DNA from: Afipia sp049747295
GTDB lineage: Bacteria > Pseudomonadota > Alphaproteobacteria > Rhizobiales > Xanthobacteraceae
Reading direction: 5' to 3'
Assembly: GCF_049747295.1 (NCBI RefSeq)
Contig: NZ_JBMHJM010000001.1
Span: 4,774,001-4,838,000 of the forward strand
Length of the DNA stretch: 64,000 nt
Below the pieces are notes generated by a model. The model searched no databases. It saw nothing but the letters and a program-made list of their open reading frames with translations, and was not told where the DNA came from. A program made the position numbers and the translations under genes. Numbering within the stretch: position 1 is the stretch's first letter; each line of letters starts with the position of its first letter. Positions 26,959 through 35,079 of this stretch are shown here, one piece after another.

Positions 26959-27029
26959 TGTTTTCGGGTTCGGAAGTTCGCAGCAAGGATTCGCAGGAAG
27001 GATCGGGCGAACTTTCGAACCACCACACT
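26957..27029. repeat. Dispersed hairpin repeat, copy 3 (hairpin A only)
   Basis: Arms GGTTCGGAAGTTCGC (26967-26981) and GCGAACTTTCGAACC (27007-27021) have one mismatch that still allows a G-U pair. They are bracketed by AGTGT (26957-26961) and ACACT (27025-27029). It begins inside the TAG stop codon of the DUF3141 gene and lies in the 100-bp gap before pta, so it would be transcribed as part of the operon. Confidence 0.75.
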
Positions 27030-27058
27030 GGCCTGATCATTTCGATTGGAGGCGAATA

Positions 27059-28018
27059 ATGAGCGTAGTGTCAGGTGAGAGCCGGCCCCATACCAAGTAC
27101 GATCGCTTGATTGCCGCGGCGAAAGCCATTCCGGCTACAACAACTGTTGTTGTGCACCCCTGCGACGAAAGTTCGCTGAGAGGCGTCGCCGACGCTGCCG
27201 CCGCCGGAATCATCACGCCGATCCTGGTGGGACCTGTCGCGAAGATCTCCAGCACTGCCGCCGCGCACAATATCGATATCAGCGGCTATGAGCTGGTCGA
27301 TGCGCCGCACAGCGAGGCTGCTGCCGCAAAAGCGGTCGAATTGATCCACGCCGCGAAGGGCGAAATGTTGATGAAGGGAAGCCTTCACACCGATGAACTG
27401 ATGCGCAGCGTGACCGCGAAGACGGGGCTGCGTACGGATCGGCGAATTAGCCACGTATTCGTGATGGACGTGCCGGCCTACACAGAAACTGTGTTCGTCA
27501 CGGACGCCGCCATCAACATCGCTCCAGATCTCGATTGCAAACGCGATATCATTCAGAATGCGATCGATCTCTACAACCAGGCTGGGTTCGGTACATCGCC
27601 GCGGGTCGCCATTCTTTCGGCCGTCGAGACGGTGACGTCGAAAATTCCGTCGACCATCGAAGCTGCCGCACTTTGCAAGATGGCGGATCGCGGACAGATC
27701 ACCGGTGGGCTCCTCGATGGGCCGCTCGCCTTTGACAACGCGGTCGATAAGGAGGCCGCAAGGATCAAGGGGATCAAGTCCGAAGTTGCGGGCCGCGCGC
27801 AAATCCTGGTGGTGCCTGATCTCGAAGCCGGCAACATGCTGGCAAAGAATCTTTCCTACTTTGCGCACGCGGATGGAGCGGGAATTGTCCTCGGTGCGCG
27901 GGTTCCCATTGTGCTGACGTCACGCGCGGACACGGCGAGGTCGAGAATGGCGTCTTGCGCCGTTGCGACCCTTTATGCCGATGGTCGCCGGCGTCGGGCA
28001 GCAACTGTCGCCGCGTGA
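27059..28018 (+). CDS. pta: Phosphate acetyl/butyryltransferase
   Basis: 319 residues from ATG 27059, which has GGAGG at good spacing; longer frames upstream overlap the DUF3141 gene. It converts acyl-CoA plus phosphate to acyl phosphate. PTA_PTB family features include PILVGPVAKI, a Ser/Gly-rich GEMLMKGSLHTDELM, and the C-terminal VVPDLEAGNMLAKNLSYFAHA with ADGAGIVLGARVPIVLTSRAD. It is the short form without the N-terminal DRTGG domain. Adjacent to ackA (5-bp gap), so the pair forms an acetate-producing, ATP-yielding branch. Confidence 0.93.
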   Translation: MSVVSGESRPHTKYDRLIAAAKAIPATTTVVVHPCDESSLRGVADAAAAGIITPILVGPVAKISSTAAAHNIDISGYELVDAPHSEAAAAKAVELIHAAKGEMLMKGSLHTDELMRSVTAKTGLRTDRRISHVFVMDVPAYTETVFVTDAAINIAPDLDCKRDIIQNAIDLYNQAGFGTSPRVAILSAVETVTSKIPSTIEAAALCKMADRGQITGGLLDGPLAFDNAVDKEAARIKGIKSEVAGRAQILVVPDLEAGNMLAKNLSYFAHADGAGIVLGARVPIVLTSRADTARSRMASCAVATLYADGRRRRAATVAA

Positions 28019-28023
28019 CTCCC

Positions 28024-29235
28024 ATGGATACGATTTTGGTGGTCAACGCAGGTTCGTCGAGCGTGAAGTTTCAAATCTTCGCGGTGGATTCCGATGGCAA
28101 TCCGCGCCGGCAGATCAAAGGACAGATGGATGGAATTGGGAGCCGTCCCCGCCTGCGCGCGACCAATGCGAAGGGTGAGGTTGTCGCCGAGCGGGTCTAT
28201 CCCACCGAGAATGTTCGGGACGTGTCGGCTGCGTTGGCAATCGCTGGCGATTGGGTGCGTGACGAGCTACGCGTTGCCCCCATTGCGGTTGGCCACCGTG
28301 TGGTTCATGGCGGGCCAGCCTACGATAGGCCGACTTTGGTTGATCCCGGGGTTGTCAATCGGTTGGAGGAGCTGATCTCGCTCGCGCCGTTGCACCAGCC
28401 GTACAATTTGGCACCTATCCGTTCATTGCTTGCAAAGTTTCCGGACCTGCCTCAAGTCGCGTGCTTTGATACGGCATTTCATCGCAATCATCCAAAGGTC
28501 GCAGACTATTTTGCGATTCCTCAGCAATTGTCCGACGAGGGCGTGCGCCGCTATGGATTTCACGGCCTCTCTTATGAATATATCGCCAGCGTCCTTCCCG
28601 AGCGTGCGCCTGAGATTGCGATGGGGCGCGTGGTTGTTGCTCACCTCGGCAGCGGCGCTTCCATGTGCGCTCTTTCGGGAGGACGCAGTGTCGAATCCAC
28701 GATGGGATTCACGGCCCTCGACGGGTTGCCGATGGGAACGCGTCCGGGCCAGCTGGATCCCGGCGTCGTTTTGTATCTTCTGACAACGAAGGGAATGTCG
28801 CCGTCGGAGGTGCAGAATTTTCTCTATAAAGACTGCGGATTGAAGGGCCTTTCCGGCGTCAGCAACGATATGCGCGAACTGCTCAACAGCAGCGAGCCTG
28901 GCGCCAAGTTCGCGATCGATTACTTTGTTTATCGCGCAGCGCTCAGTGCCGGGCTTCTGACGGCCGCCATGGAAGGCATCGACGCCTTCGTATTTACGGC
29001 CGGTATCGGTGAGAATTCGTCCGCCATCCGGATGCGGATTGCCGAGAAATTGGGTTGGCTCGGCATCGATCTCGATTCGGCGGAAAACGCTAAACACGCC
29101 GTCAAGATTTCAGGCTCGGGGAGGACGCCCGTTTACGTCATACCAACGGACGAGGAGTTGATGATCGCCAAGCACACGCTGTCGATATTGCAGAACACCA
29201 GCCAACCCGTTGTTGTGCAGACGAGGGCGTCGTGA
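28024..29235 (+). CDS. ackA: Acetate kinase
   Basis: 403 residues from ATG 28024. It makes ATP and acetate from acetyl phosphate. Seen: the N-terminal NAGSSSVKFQ signature, GHRVVHGGPAYDRP, CFDTAFHRNHP, RRYGFHGLSYEYI, VVVAHLGSGASMCAL, FTALDGLPMGTRPGQLDPG and FTAGIGENSS. All ASKHA-fold motifs are intact. Last gene of the FixK-box operon, and it converges with the FixK-like regulator. Confidence 0.96.
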   Translation: MDTILVVNAGSSSVKFQIFAVDSDGNPRRQIKGQMDGIGSRPRLRATNAKGEVVAERVYPTENVRDVSAALAIAGDWVRDELRVAPIAVGHRVVHGGPAYDRPTLVDPGVVNRLEELISLAPLHQPYNLAPIRSLLAKFPDLPQVACFDTAFHRNHPKVADYFAIPQQLSDEGVRRYGFHGLSYEYIASVLPERAPEIAMGRVVVAHLGSGASMCALSGGRSVESTMGFTALDGLPMGTRPGQLDPGVVLYLLTTKGMSPSEVQNFLYKDCGLKGLSGVSNDMRELLNSSEPGAKFAIDYFVYRAALSAGLLTAAMEGIDAFVFTAGIGENSSAIRMRIAEKLGWLGIDLDSAENAKHAVKISGSGRTPVYVIPTDEELMIAKHTLSILQNTSQPVVVQTRAS

Positions 29236-29294
29236 ACGCGTTCGCGCGCGCCCGCCAACGGACGGTTCCGTGCCACTCGGATTTTGCGAGCTAG

Positions 29295-29960
29295 CTAAAG
29301 GTCGAGTTCTGCGAGTTGCCCTCTGTTGAGCAATACAATCTGTCGTTGGTTTTGACCGATGAATCCGAGGACCTTCTTGTCATTAAGGTAGGAAAGCACG
29401 CGGGAGACGGTTTCCAAAGTCAGTCCAAGGTAGTCCGCGATATCGCGGCGGCACATGGGAAGCGCCATGATCCCCGCCGCGGTGAGGCGACGGTCCATTT
29501 CAAGGAGGAACGCGGCGACGCGCTCAAGGGACGTCTTCCGCCCCAGCAGCAACATATGGTCCTCGGCGTGCTGGAGGTTCGTCGTCGTCATATTGAGAAG
29601 ACTGTGCGCGACGATGAGATCTTCTTGTGCGACATGTTCAAGGCTGACTCGCTTGACGAGTCTAACCGTGGTGTCGACGATGGCTTCCGCCGTGAAGCGA
29701 TGAACATCGTCGTTCTCAAGGCCAAATATATCGCCCGCAAGATGAAAGGCACCGATTTGGCGCCGTCCGTCGGAAAGCAGCTTGTAACTCCGGACGGCCC
29801 CATCGATGACTTGGTAGACATAATCTGCAGGCTCTGCTTCGCCGTAAATCTCAGTGCCTTTGCTGTACTTAAACTCGCTTGGCGTAATTTTTGTTTCGGA
29901 GGGGCTAAAGCCGAGAATAGGCTGGCTCTTGGTGGTGGTGGTGTGGAGGTCGGCAAACAT
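29295..29960 (-). CDS. FixK/FNR-family transcriptional regulator
   Basis: 221 residues. An N-terminal cNMP-binding-fold domain (SKGTEIYGEAEPADYVYQVIDG, DGRRQIGAFHLAGDIFGLE) precedes a Crp-type helix-turn-helix (RRDIADYLGLTLETVSRVLSYL). The recognition helix has the E-x-x-S-R pattern that reads TTGA half-sites. It lacks the N-terminal cysteine cluster of FNR, so it is FixK-like. The only cysteine is C170, just before the DNA-binding helices, a position like the redox-sensitive Cys of Bradyrhizobium FixK2. It lies between two operons carrying its presumed boxes. Confidence 0.92.
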   Translation of the reverse strand: MFADLHTTTTKSQPILGFSPSETKITPSEFKYSKGTEIYGEAEPADYVYQVIDGAVRSYKLLSDGRRQIGAFHLAGDIFGLENDDVHRFTAEAIVDTTVRLVKRVSLEHVAQEDLIVAHSLLNMTTTNLQHAEDHMLLLGRKTSLERVAAFLLEMDRRLTAAGIMALPMCRRDIADYLGLTLETVSRVLSYLNDKKVLGFIGQNQRQIVLLNRGQLAELDL

Positions 29961-30060
29961 GGATCGACTCCCTGTTTGAACGCATGACTCTCATCTGCCG
30001 GTCGGGAGATGATGACCCACTTTTCCCGATATTCATCTATAATGGAGGCTGATCTTGCGG

Positions 30061-30105
30061 CTATTGGCCCAAGAGCCATTGTCCAAATGGCCATTATCCA
30101 AAAGG
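30061..30105. repeat. Three tandem 15-bp units upstream of the FixK-like gene
   Basis: The units are 30061-30075, 30076-30090 (CCATTGTCCAAATGG) and 30091-30105 (CCATTATCCAAAAGG). Units 2 and 3 agree at 13 of 15 positions, units 1 and 2 at 10 of 15. Unit 2 is itself partly palindromic (CCATT...AATGG). They lie about 100 bp upstream of the regulator start and may be tandem operators. The rest of 29961-30197 holds nothing else recognisable. Confidence 0.5.
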
Positions 30106-30197
30106 ATTAGCCTGTTGCTTGTCTGGCGCTTGACGGTGCGAGCGAGAAGCTTGCTCAGCTCATGAGATTGCTCAAGCCATCTCTTTTAAGAATGAGA

Positions 30198-30809
30198 TCA
30201 TTCGTCGATCGCCTGTTCGAAGATCTTTGTCGGCGCATTGCGCCGGGTGGTCGCGAAATCTTTCAGTGAAATCTCCGTGGTGACCGAAATTATGCTTGTA
30301 TCGACGATGCGCAGCAGGAGGGTTTGTCCTGTTTCCATTTCCTTCACAAGCGAGGCGTCAGCCACGTCCGCCGCGATGCACCCATTGGTCAAGCACCAGA
30401 CAAATGGAAGCTGATAGGCGGGGCCTTTGTCGACAGTCAGACTCGCCGGCGACTTTAGATATATGCCAACGGGTAGAAAGAGCTGAAGGCGAGCGGTGTT
30501 TTCACCATCGCGCTCAACAAGATCGACGCGGACCGCTGTTTGGCCTGTTTCGAATGTACCGCTGATGGTTGTCCGGCATACCGCGTTCGTTCCGGCGGGC
30601 TTAAAGCAGAATTTTTGCCAGGTACCATATTTGATATCCCGGGCGATGCGCTGCCCGCGAGGTGCGAACTCCCCGGAACCGGGCGCTCGAACATCGGGGG
30701 CAGGCGATGATTGGCTGCTCGCGGAATGCGGCTGCACGACAACTGATGCGACAGCGAACGAGAACGATAGGGCGAGAGACACCTCCTTTCGCCAGAGAGA
30801 TAGGGCCAT
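30198..30809 (-). CDS. Invasion-associated locus B (IalB) family secreted protein
   Basis: 203 residues from ATG 30809. An in-frame ATG at 30818 has worse ribosome-site spacing. A signal peptide (LALSFSFAVASVVVQPHSASS) is followed by the IalB domain, with the conserved Cys pairs in WQKFCFKPAGTNAVCRTTI and LPFVWCLTNGCIAADVADA. The family is periplasmic or surface-linked, of unclear biochemical role in non-pathogens. It forms a probable operon with the hydrolase gene just upstream, inside the low-oxygen island. Confidence 0.88.
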   Translation of the reverse strand: MALSLWRKEVSLALSFSFAVASVVVQPHSASSQSSPAPDVRAPGSGEFAPRGQRIARDIKYGTWQKFCFKPAGTNAVCRTTISGTFETGQTAVRVDLVERDGENTARLQLFLPVGIYLKSPASLTVDKGPAYQLPFVWCLTNGCIAADVADASLVKEMETGQTLLLRIVDTSIISVTTEISLKDFATTRRNAPTKIFEQAIDE

Positions 30810-30827
30810 CGTTGTCATCCTTTCCGG

Positions 30828-31721
30828 CTATCGATGACGATCGAGGAACTGACTTACAAGCGGCTCCCAAAGCGGAATAGCGTCGCGTGACCCGATCAAA
30901 AAGTGGCCTTCATCACCAAATGGAGGAAGCATTTGGTATTCGGCCAATCCTCCGGCGCCGGTGTAAGCATCGTGCATGCGTTTTGTGAGCGCCGGACCAA
31001 AGAATGTATCGTTCTCGGAGTAGATCCACAGGGACGGAATTCGTGCGGTCCGGCCGAATTCGCCGGTGGCTTCGACCAGCTTATCGGGCGCGCAGTTGTT
31101 GTTCGGCTTGCCATCGACCCGCCCGCCGCGCCCCGCAGCGAAGGTGATGATTGCCCGGATCTCTGGTGGATTTCTGCTCGAAAGAGCAATGGCCGCCCAT
31201 CCGCCGGCAGATTGGCCTACGACGATGACATTCCTGGGCTCCGTCATCTTTTGAGCGGTCATGTAATCGATGATCCAGGTGTCGACCAAAGCGACGGCAA
31301 GTCCGGCATCGCGGAAGTTGGGATTTTGGCAGTTTCCTATCCTTGAAAAGAAGGGGCTGTATACGCCGCGCTCGGGAATATCGTGTGCGGTAGCGCCGTA
31401 AGCTGAACCCACAGGTGCGACGACCAGATGACCGCGGCGGGCGAACCACATCGCCGCGTCCCTGAACTCCACCAGCGGAAAGAAGGCGCGCTCCCTGGCT
31501 TGAAGGGCGACGCCGTGATTCATGATGACCAGCGGAAAGGGACCCTCTCCGACGGGCCGAACCACATAAGCGAACATCGGTAAGGGAAGGGGCAGTGCCC
31601 AGATTTCCTCCTGAATTTGCGTCGGAGTGGCCCGGTCGTCATCGGGATAGGCCGGCAGCGTCATGACTGATGTCACGAACAGCAAGGTGATCCCGATGGC
31701 GGTGGTAAAGCGTATGCGCAT
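30828..31721 (-). CDS. Secreted alpha/beta hydrolase (dienelactone hydrolase-like)
   Basis: 297 residues. Signal peptide ~1-25. The alpha/beta hydrolase core shows MNHGVAL (oxyanion region), the nucleophile elbow VVGQSAGGWAA, the Asp region WIYSENDTFFG and a C-terminal His in GDEGHFLIG, giving a complete Ser-Asp-His triad. The substrate is unknown, probably an ester. GGAGGCG precedes ATG 31721. Divergent from pflB, with the FixK box at 31822-31835 in the shared intergenic region, so oxygen-regulated expression is possible. Confidence 0.85.
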   Translation of the reverse strand: MRIRFTTAIGITLLFVTSVMTLPAYPDDDRATPTQIQEEIWALPLPLPMFAYVVRPVGEGPFPLVIMNHGVALQARERAFFPLVEFRDAAMWFARRGHLVVAPVGSAYGATAHDIPERGVYSPFFSRIGNCQNPNFRDAGLAVALVDTWIIDYMTAQKMTEPRNVIVVGQSAGGWAAIALSSRNPPEIRAIITFAAGRGGRVDGKPNNNCAPDKLVEATGEFGRTARIPSLWIYSENDTFFGPALTKRMHDAYTGAGGLAEYQMLPPFGDEGHFLIGSRDAIPLWEPLVSQFLDRHR

Positions 31722-31821
31722 TTTGCGCCTCCGCTGACGGTCGCGTCAGAGTCGAAGGTAGCGACGTCCTTGATTGGAGTCGCACAGCGCGCAAATTCAC
31801 TCTGACGTTGTGTTTGCTGCC

Positions 31822-31835
31822 TTGAGTTAAATCAA
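31822..31835. promoter_or_regulatory. FixK/FNR box between the hydrolase and pflB
   Basis: TTGAGTTAAATCAA matches TTGA-N6-TCAA exactly. It is centred ~111 bp before pflB and ~107 bp before the divergent hydrolase, so it could act both ways. It differs by one base from the box at 24682-24695. Confidence 0.75.
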
Positions 31836-31939
31836 GGGTCGAACCACCCACAGTCCAATAATGAGGCGGCAGAGTTGCCTGCTGCGAGGCTGCCGTAGCG
31901 CGCGTCGGTCATTGGTCATCTGTCGCTGGGAGAACGGTC

Positions 31940-34210
31940 ATGAGGGCAAGCACGGCTTTGAGGAAGGAAGCGGAAACCGGCGATTGCTGGAGCGGCTTCC
32001 GACCAGGGGACTGGCAAAATTCAATCAATGTGCGTGACTTCATCATCCGAAACGTAACTCCCTATAGCGGGAATGAAGATTTTCTGGTCGGGCCATCGCA
32101 GCGCACCAAGGCTGTTTGGGACAAGCTGCAGCCGTATTTCGCGGAGGAAAGAAAGAAGGGCGTCCTCGCGGTTGATGCTCAATCGCCCTCTACAATGCTG
32201 GCGCATAAGCCCGGCTATATCGATCGTGAGAACGAGATCATTGTCGGTCTTCAGACCGATCAGCCCTTCAAGCGCGCGATTTTCCCGTTTGGCGGACTGC
32301 GCATGGTCGAGGCCGGATTGAAGGCCGCGGGCTTCGAGCCGGATCCGGCTGTGCATGAAACCTTTACGAAGTATCGCAAGTGCCACAACGATGGTGTCTT
32401 CGATGCCTATACGCCCGAAATCATGAGTTGCCGGCGGTCCGGTATCATCACGGGGCTTCCCGACGCCTATGGTCGCGGCCGTATCATCGGCGATTACCGT
32501 CGCGTGGCGCTCTATGGTGTCGATCGGTTGCTTGAGGAGAAGCGGGCGGAGAGGGCGCAGATCGACGATATGTGGCCGACCGACGACATCATCCGGCAGC
32601 GCGAAGAATTGTCGGAACAGATGCGGGCGCTCGAAGATCTTGCCGCGATGGCGCAACTTTACGGTCTCGACATCTCGAAGCCGGCTGAGAACGCGCAGCA
32701 AGCCTTTCAATGGACCTACCTGGCGTATCTGGGTGCCATCAAGGAGGCAAACGGCGCGGCCATGTCCATCGGCCGCATCTCGAGTTTCCTGGATATCTAT
32801 ATCGAGCGCGACATGAAGGCCGGAATCCTCGATGAGGCCGGCGCACAGGAGCTGTGGGATCAGCTCGTGCAGAAGCTTCGAATTGTCAGGTTCCTCCGCA
32901 CGCCGGAGTACGACGCGCTGTTCAGCGGCGATCCGTACTGGGCCACCGAATGCGTCGGCGGCATGGATCTCGACGGTCGCGCTCTGGTGACGAAGAGCAG
33001 CTATCGCATGCTGCATACGCTCTACAATCTCGGTCCTGCGCCGGAGCCGAACATCACCGTGCTCTGGTCCACTCATATGCCGGAGCCGTTCAAACGGTAT
33101 TGCGTGAAGGTCAGCAAGGATACGTCATCGTTGCAGTACGAAAATGACGATCTGATGCGGCCGTTCTGGGGTGACGATTACGGAATTGCCTGCTGTGTCT
33201 CCGCGATGCGGCTCGGAAAGCAGATGCAGTTCTTCGGCGCGCGCGTCAATCTCGCCAAGGCGCTTCTGTATGCCATCAATGGCGGGCGTGACGAAGTGAG
33301 CGGTGATCAGGTCGCTCCGCGCACATCGCCGGTCACGGGTGATTTTCTCGACTACGATGACGTGATGTCGAAGTTCGACACCACGATGGAGTGGCTGGCG
33401 CGAACCTACGTGCATGCGATGAACTGCATCCATTACATGCATGACAAGTATTTCTATGAACGCCTGGAGATGGCGCTTCACGATCGCGACATCCTGCGGA
33501 CGATGGCATTCGGAATTGCGGGATTGTCCGTGGTCGCCGACAGTCTGGCCGCCATGAAATACGGGAAAATTCGCGTCACGCGTGATGCGACGGGATTGAT
33601 CGTCGACTATCAGAACGAAGGCAACAAGGCGACGCCGCAGTTCGGCAACAATGACGACCGTGTTGATCGGATCGCGTCGGATATCGTCACGAGCTTCATG
33701 GAGAAGATTCGGAAACATCCGACTTATCGCAACGCGACCCACACCCAGAGTGTGCTCACGATTACGTCGAACGTTGTCTACGGCAAGGCGACGGGAAATA
33801 CGCCCGATGGTCGACGGAAGGGCGAGCCGTTCGGGCCGGGAGCGAACCCGATGCACGGCCGCGACAGTCATGGCTGGCTCGCGTCCTGCCTGTCCGTTGC
33901 GAAGCTTCCTTACAAGGATGCCCAGGACGGCATCAGCTACACCGTCTCGGTGGCCCCGCAGAAAGCACACATGTCTGAAGGGCAACTTCTTGATGAGGCG
34001 GTCAAGGCATTCGACGTCTATTTCGATCGCGGCGGATTCCACATGAACCTGAACGTGATCGACAAGGAGACACTCGAGGATGCGATGAAGAATCCCGACA
34101 AATATCCGCAACTCACCATCCGGGTTTCGGGGTATGCCGTGAACTTCGTTCGCCTCACGCCGGAACAACAAAGGGATGTGATCAGCCGCACTTTCCACGG
34201 CCAAATTTAG
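31940..34210 (+). CDS. pflB: Pyruvate formate-lyase (formate C-acetyltransferase)
   Basis: 756 residues, the family's normal length. It cleaves pyruvate with CoA to acetyl-CoA and formate using a glycyl radical. Seen: the catalytic adjacent cysteines C418-C419 in GIACCVSAM, the same numbers as in E. coli, and the radical glycine G731 in IRVSGYAVNFVRLTPEQQ. SFLDIYIERDMKAG and other PFL blocks are intact. GGGAGAA precedes the ATG. First gene of a FixK-box operon with its activase, transporters and FabI. The enzyme is oxygen-sensitive, which fits the control region. Confidence 0.97.
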   Translation: MRASTALRKEAETGDCWSGFRPGDWQNSINVRDFIIRNVTPYSGNEDFLVGPSQRTKAVWDKLQPYFAEERKKGVLAVDAQSPSTMLAHKPGYIDRENEIIVGLQTDQPFKRAIFPFGGLRMVEAGLKAAGFEPDPAVHETFTKYRKCHNDGVFDAYTPEIMSCRRSGIITGLPDAYGRGRIIGDYRRVALYGVDRLLEEKRAERAQIDDMWPTDDIIRQREELSEQMRALEDLAAMAQLYGLDISKPAENAQQAFQWTYLAYLGAIKEANGAAMSIGRISSFLDIYIERDMKAGILDEAGAQELWDQLVQKLRIVRFLRTPEYDALFSGDPYWATECVGGMDLDGRALVTKSSYRMLHTLYNLGPAPEPNITVLWSTHMPEPFKRYCVKVSKDTSSLQYENDDLMRPFWGDDYGIACCVSAMRLGKQMQFFGARVNLAKALLYAINGGRDEVSGDQVAPRTSPVTGDFLDYDDVMSKFDTTMEWLARTYVHAMNCIHYMHDKYFYERLEMALHDRDILRTMAFGIAGLSVVADSLAAMKYGKIRVTRDATGLIVDYQNEGNKATPQFGNNDDRVDRIASDIVTSFMEKIRKHPTYRNATHTQSVLTITSNVVYGKATGNTPDGRRKGEPFGPGANPMHGRDSHGWLASCLSVAKLPYKDAQDGISYTVSVAPQKAHMSEGQLLDEAVKAFDVYFDRGGFHMNLNVIDKETLEDAMKNPDKYPQLTIRVSGYAVNFVRLTPEQQRDVISRTFHGQI

Positions 34211-34222
34211 CCTGGTGCTGCA

Positions 34223-35050
34223 ATGTCGACTGTGCAGGCGCTTGAGCCCGGAAGTCGTTACGACCTCCGGGCAGGCATTTCGCCCGACGCCCCCGACGAG
34301 GGGGACGTGAGGGATGAAGAGGGGGCATTCGGCTATTGCCATTCCTATGAGACGTCGTCTCGCTACGATGGGCCGGGGCTGCGCGTGGTCTTGTTCGTGT
34401 CGGGATGTCTCTTGCGCTGCACGTATTGCCACAACCCGGATACCTGGCACCTCAAAGACGGCACCTATGTCTCTGCCAGCCACGTGCTCCGTCGTCTTGG
34501 TGACTTCGCCCCGGCGCTTCACGGTCTTGGTGGAGGGCTGACGATATCGGGCGGCGAGCCGATGGTGCAGCTCGCCTTCACGCGGCGGATCTTCGCGGGC
34601 GCCAAGGACATGGGGCTGCACACGGCGATTGAGACGTCGGGATTCCTCGGTGACCGGGCGGACGAGTCGTACCTGTCCGTGATCGATCTGGTTCTGCTCG
34701 ATATCAAAAGCTCGGATCCCGCAACTTACCGCAGAGTCACCGGCCGGGATTTGGCGCCTACACTGCGCTTCGCGGAGCGGCTGGCCTCGCTTTCCAAACC
34801 AGTCTGGGTCCGATTCACGCTCGTTCCGGGAGAAACCGACGATCCGGCGAATGTCGAAGGCATCGCTCGGTTCGTGGCCCCGATGAAGAATGTCGAGTGG
34901 GTGGAAGTGCAACCGTTCCACCAGATGGGGGCCTTCAAGTGGAAGTCCTTGGGGCTCGACTACAAGCTGCTTAACAGGCCGTCTGCCGGCAAGGATTTGG
35001 TGGAGCGTGTCATTGGACAGTTTCAGGCTGCGGGGTGTCGCGTGCGCTGA
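34223..35050 (+). CDS. pflA: Pyruvate formate-lyase activating enzyme
   Basis: 275 residues. Radical SAM activase that installs the glycyl radical on PFL. The CxxxCxxC iron-sulfur motif is at C62, C66 and C69 (GCLLRCTYCHNPDTW), followed by GGLTISGGEPMVQ. The N-terminus is ~25 residues longer than E. coli PflA but otherwise typical. It starts 12 bp after pflB; the end approaches the next gene's ribosome site. Confidence 0.96.
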   Translation: MSTVQALEPGSRYDLRAGISPDAPDEGDVRDEEGAFGYCHSYETSSRYDGPGLRVVLFVSGCLLRCTYCHNPDTWHLKDGTYVSASHVLRRLGDFAPALHGLGGGLTISGGEPMVQLAFTRRIFAGAKDMGLHTAIETSGFLGDRADESYLSVIDLVLLDIKSSDPATYRRVTGRDLAPTLRFAERLASLSKPVWVRFTLVPGETDDPANVEGIARFVAPMKNVEWVEVQPFHQMGAFKWKSLGLDYKLLNRPSAGKDLVERVIGQFQAAGCRVR

Positions 35051-35079
35051 AGGAGAGATCAGACGTCGGGGAGGAAGAC

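Noticed and set aside
26762..27058. Upstream extension of the pta frame
   Set aside because: Overlaps the DUF3141 gene out of phase; GGAGG before ATG 27059 fixes the start.
33125..34921. 598-codon minus-strand frame opposite pflB/pflA
   Set aside because: Shadow of high-GC coding sequence; no family features, and pflB/pflA carry all catalytic motifs.
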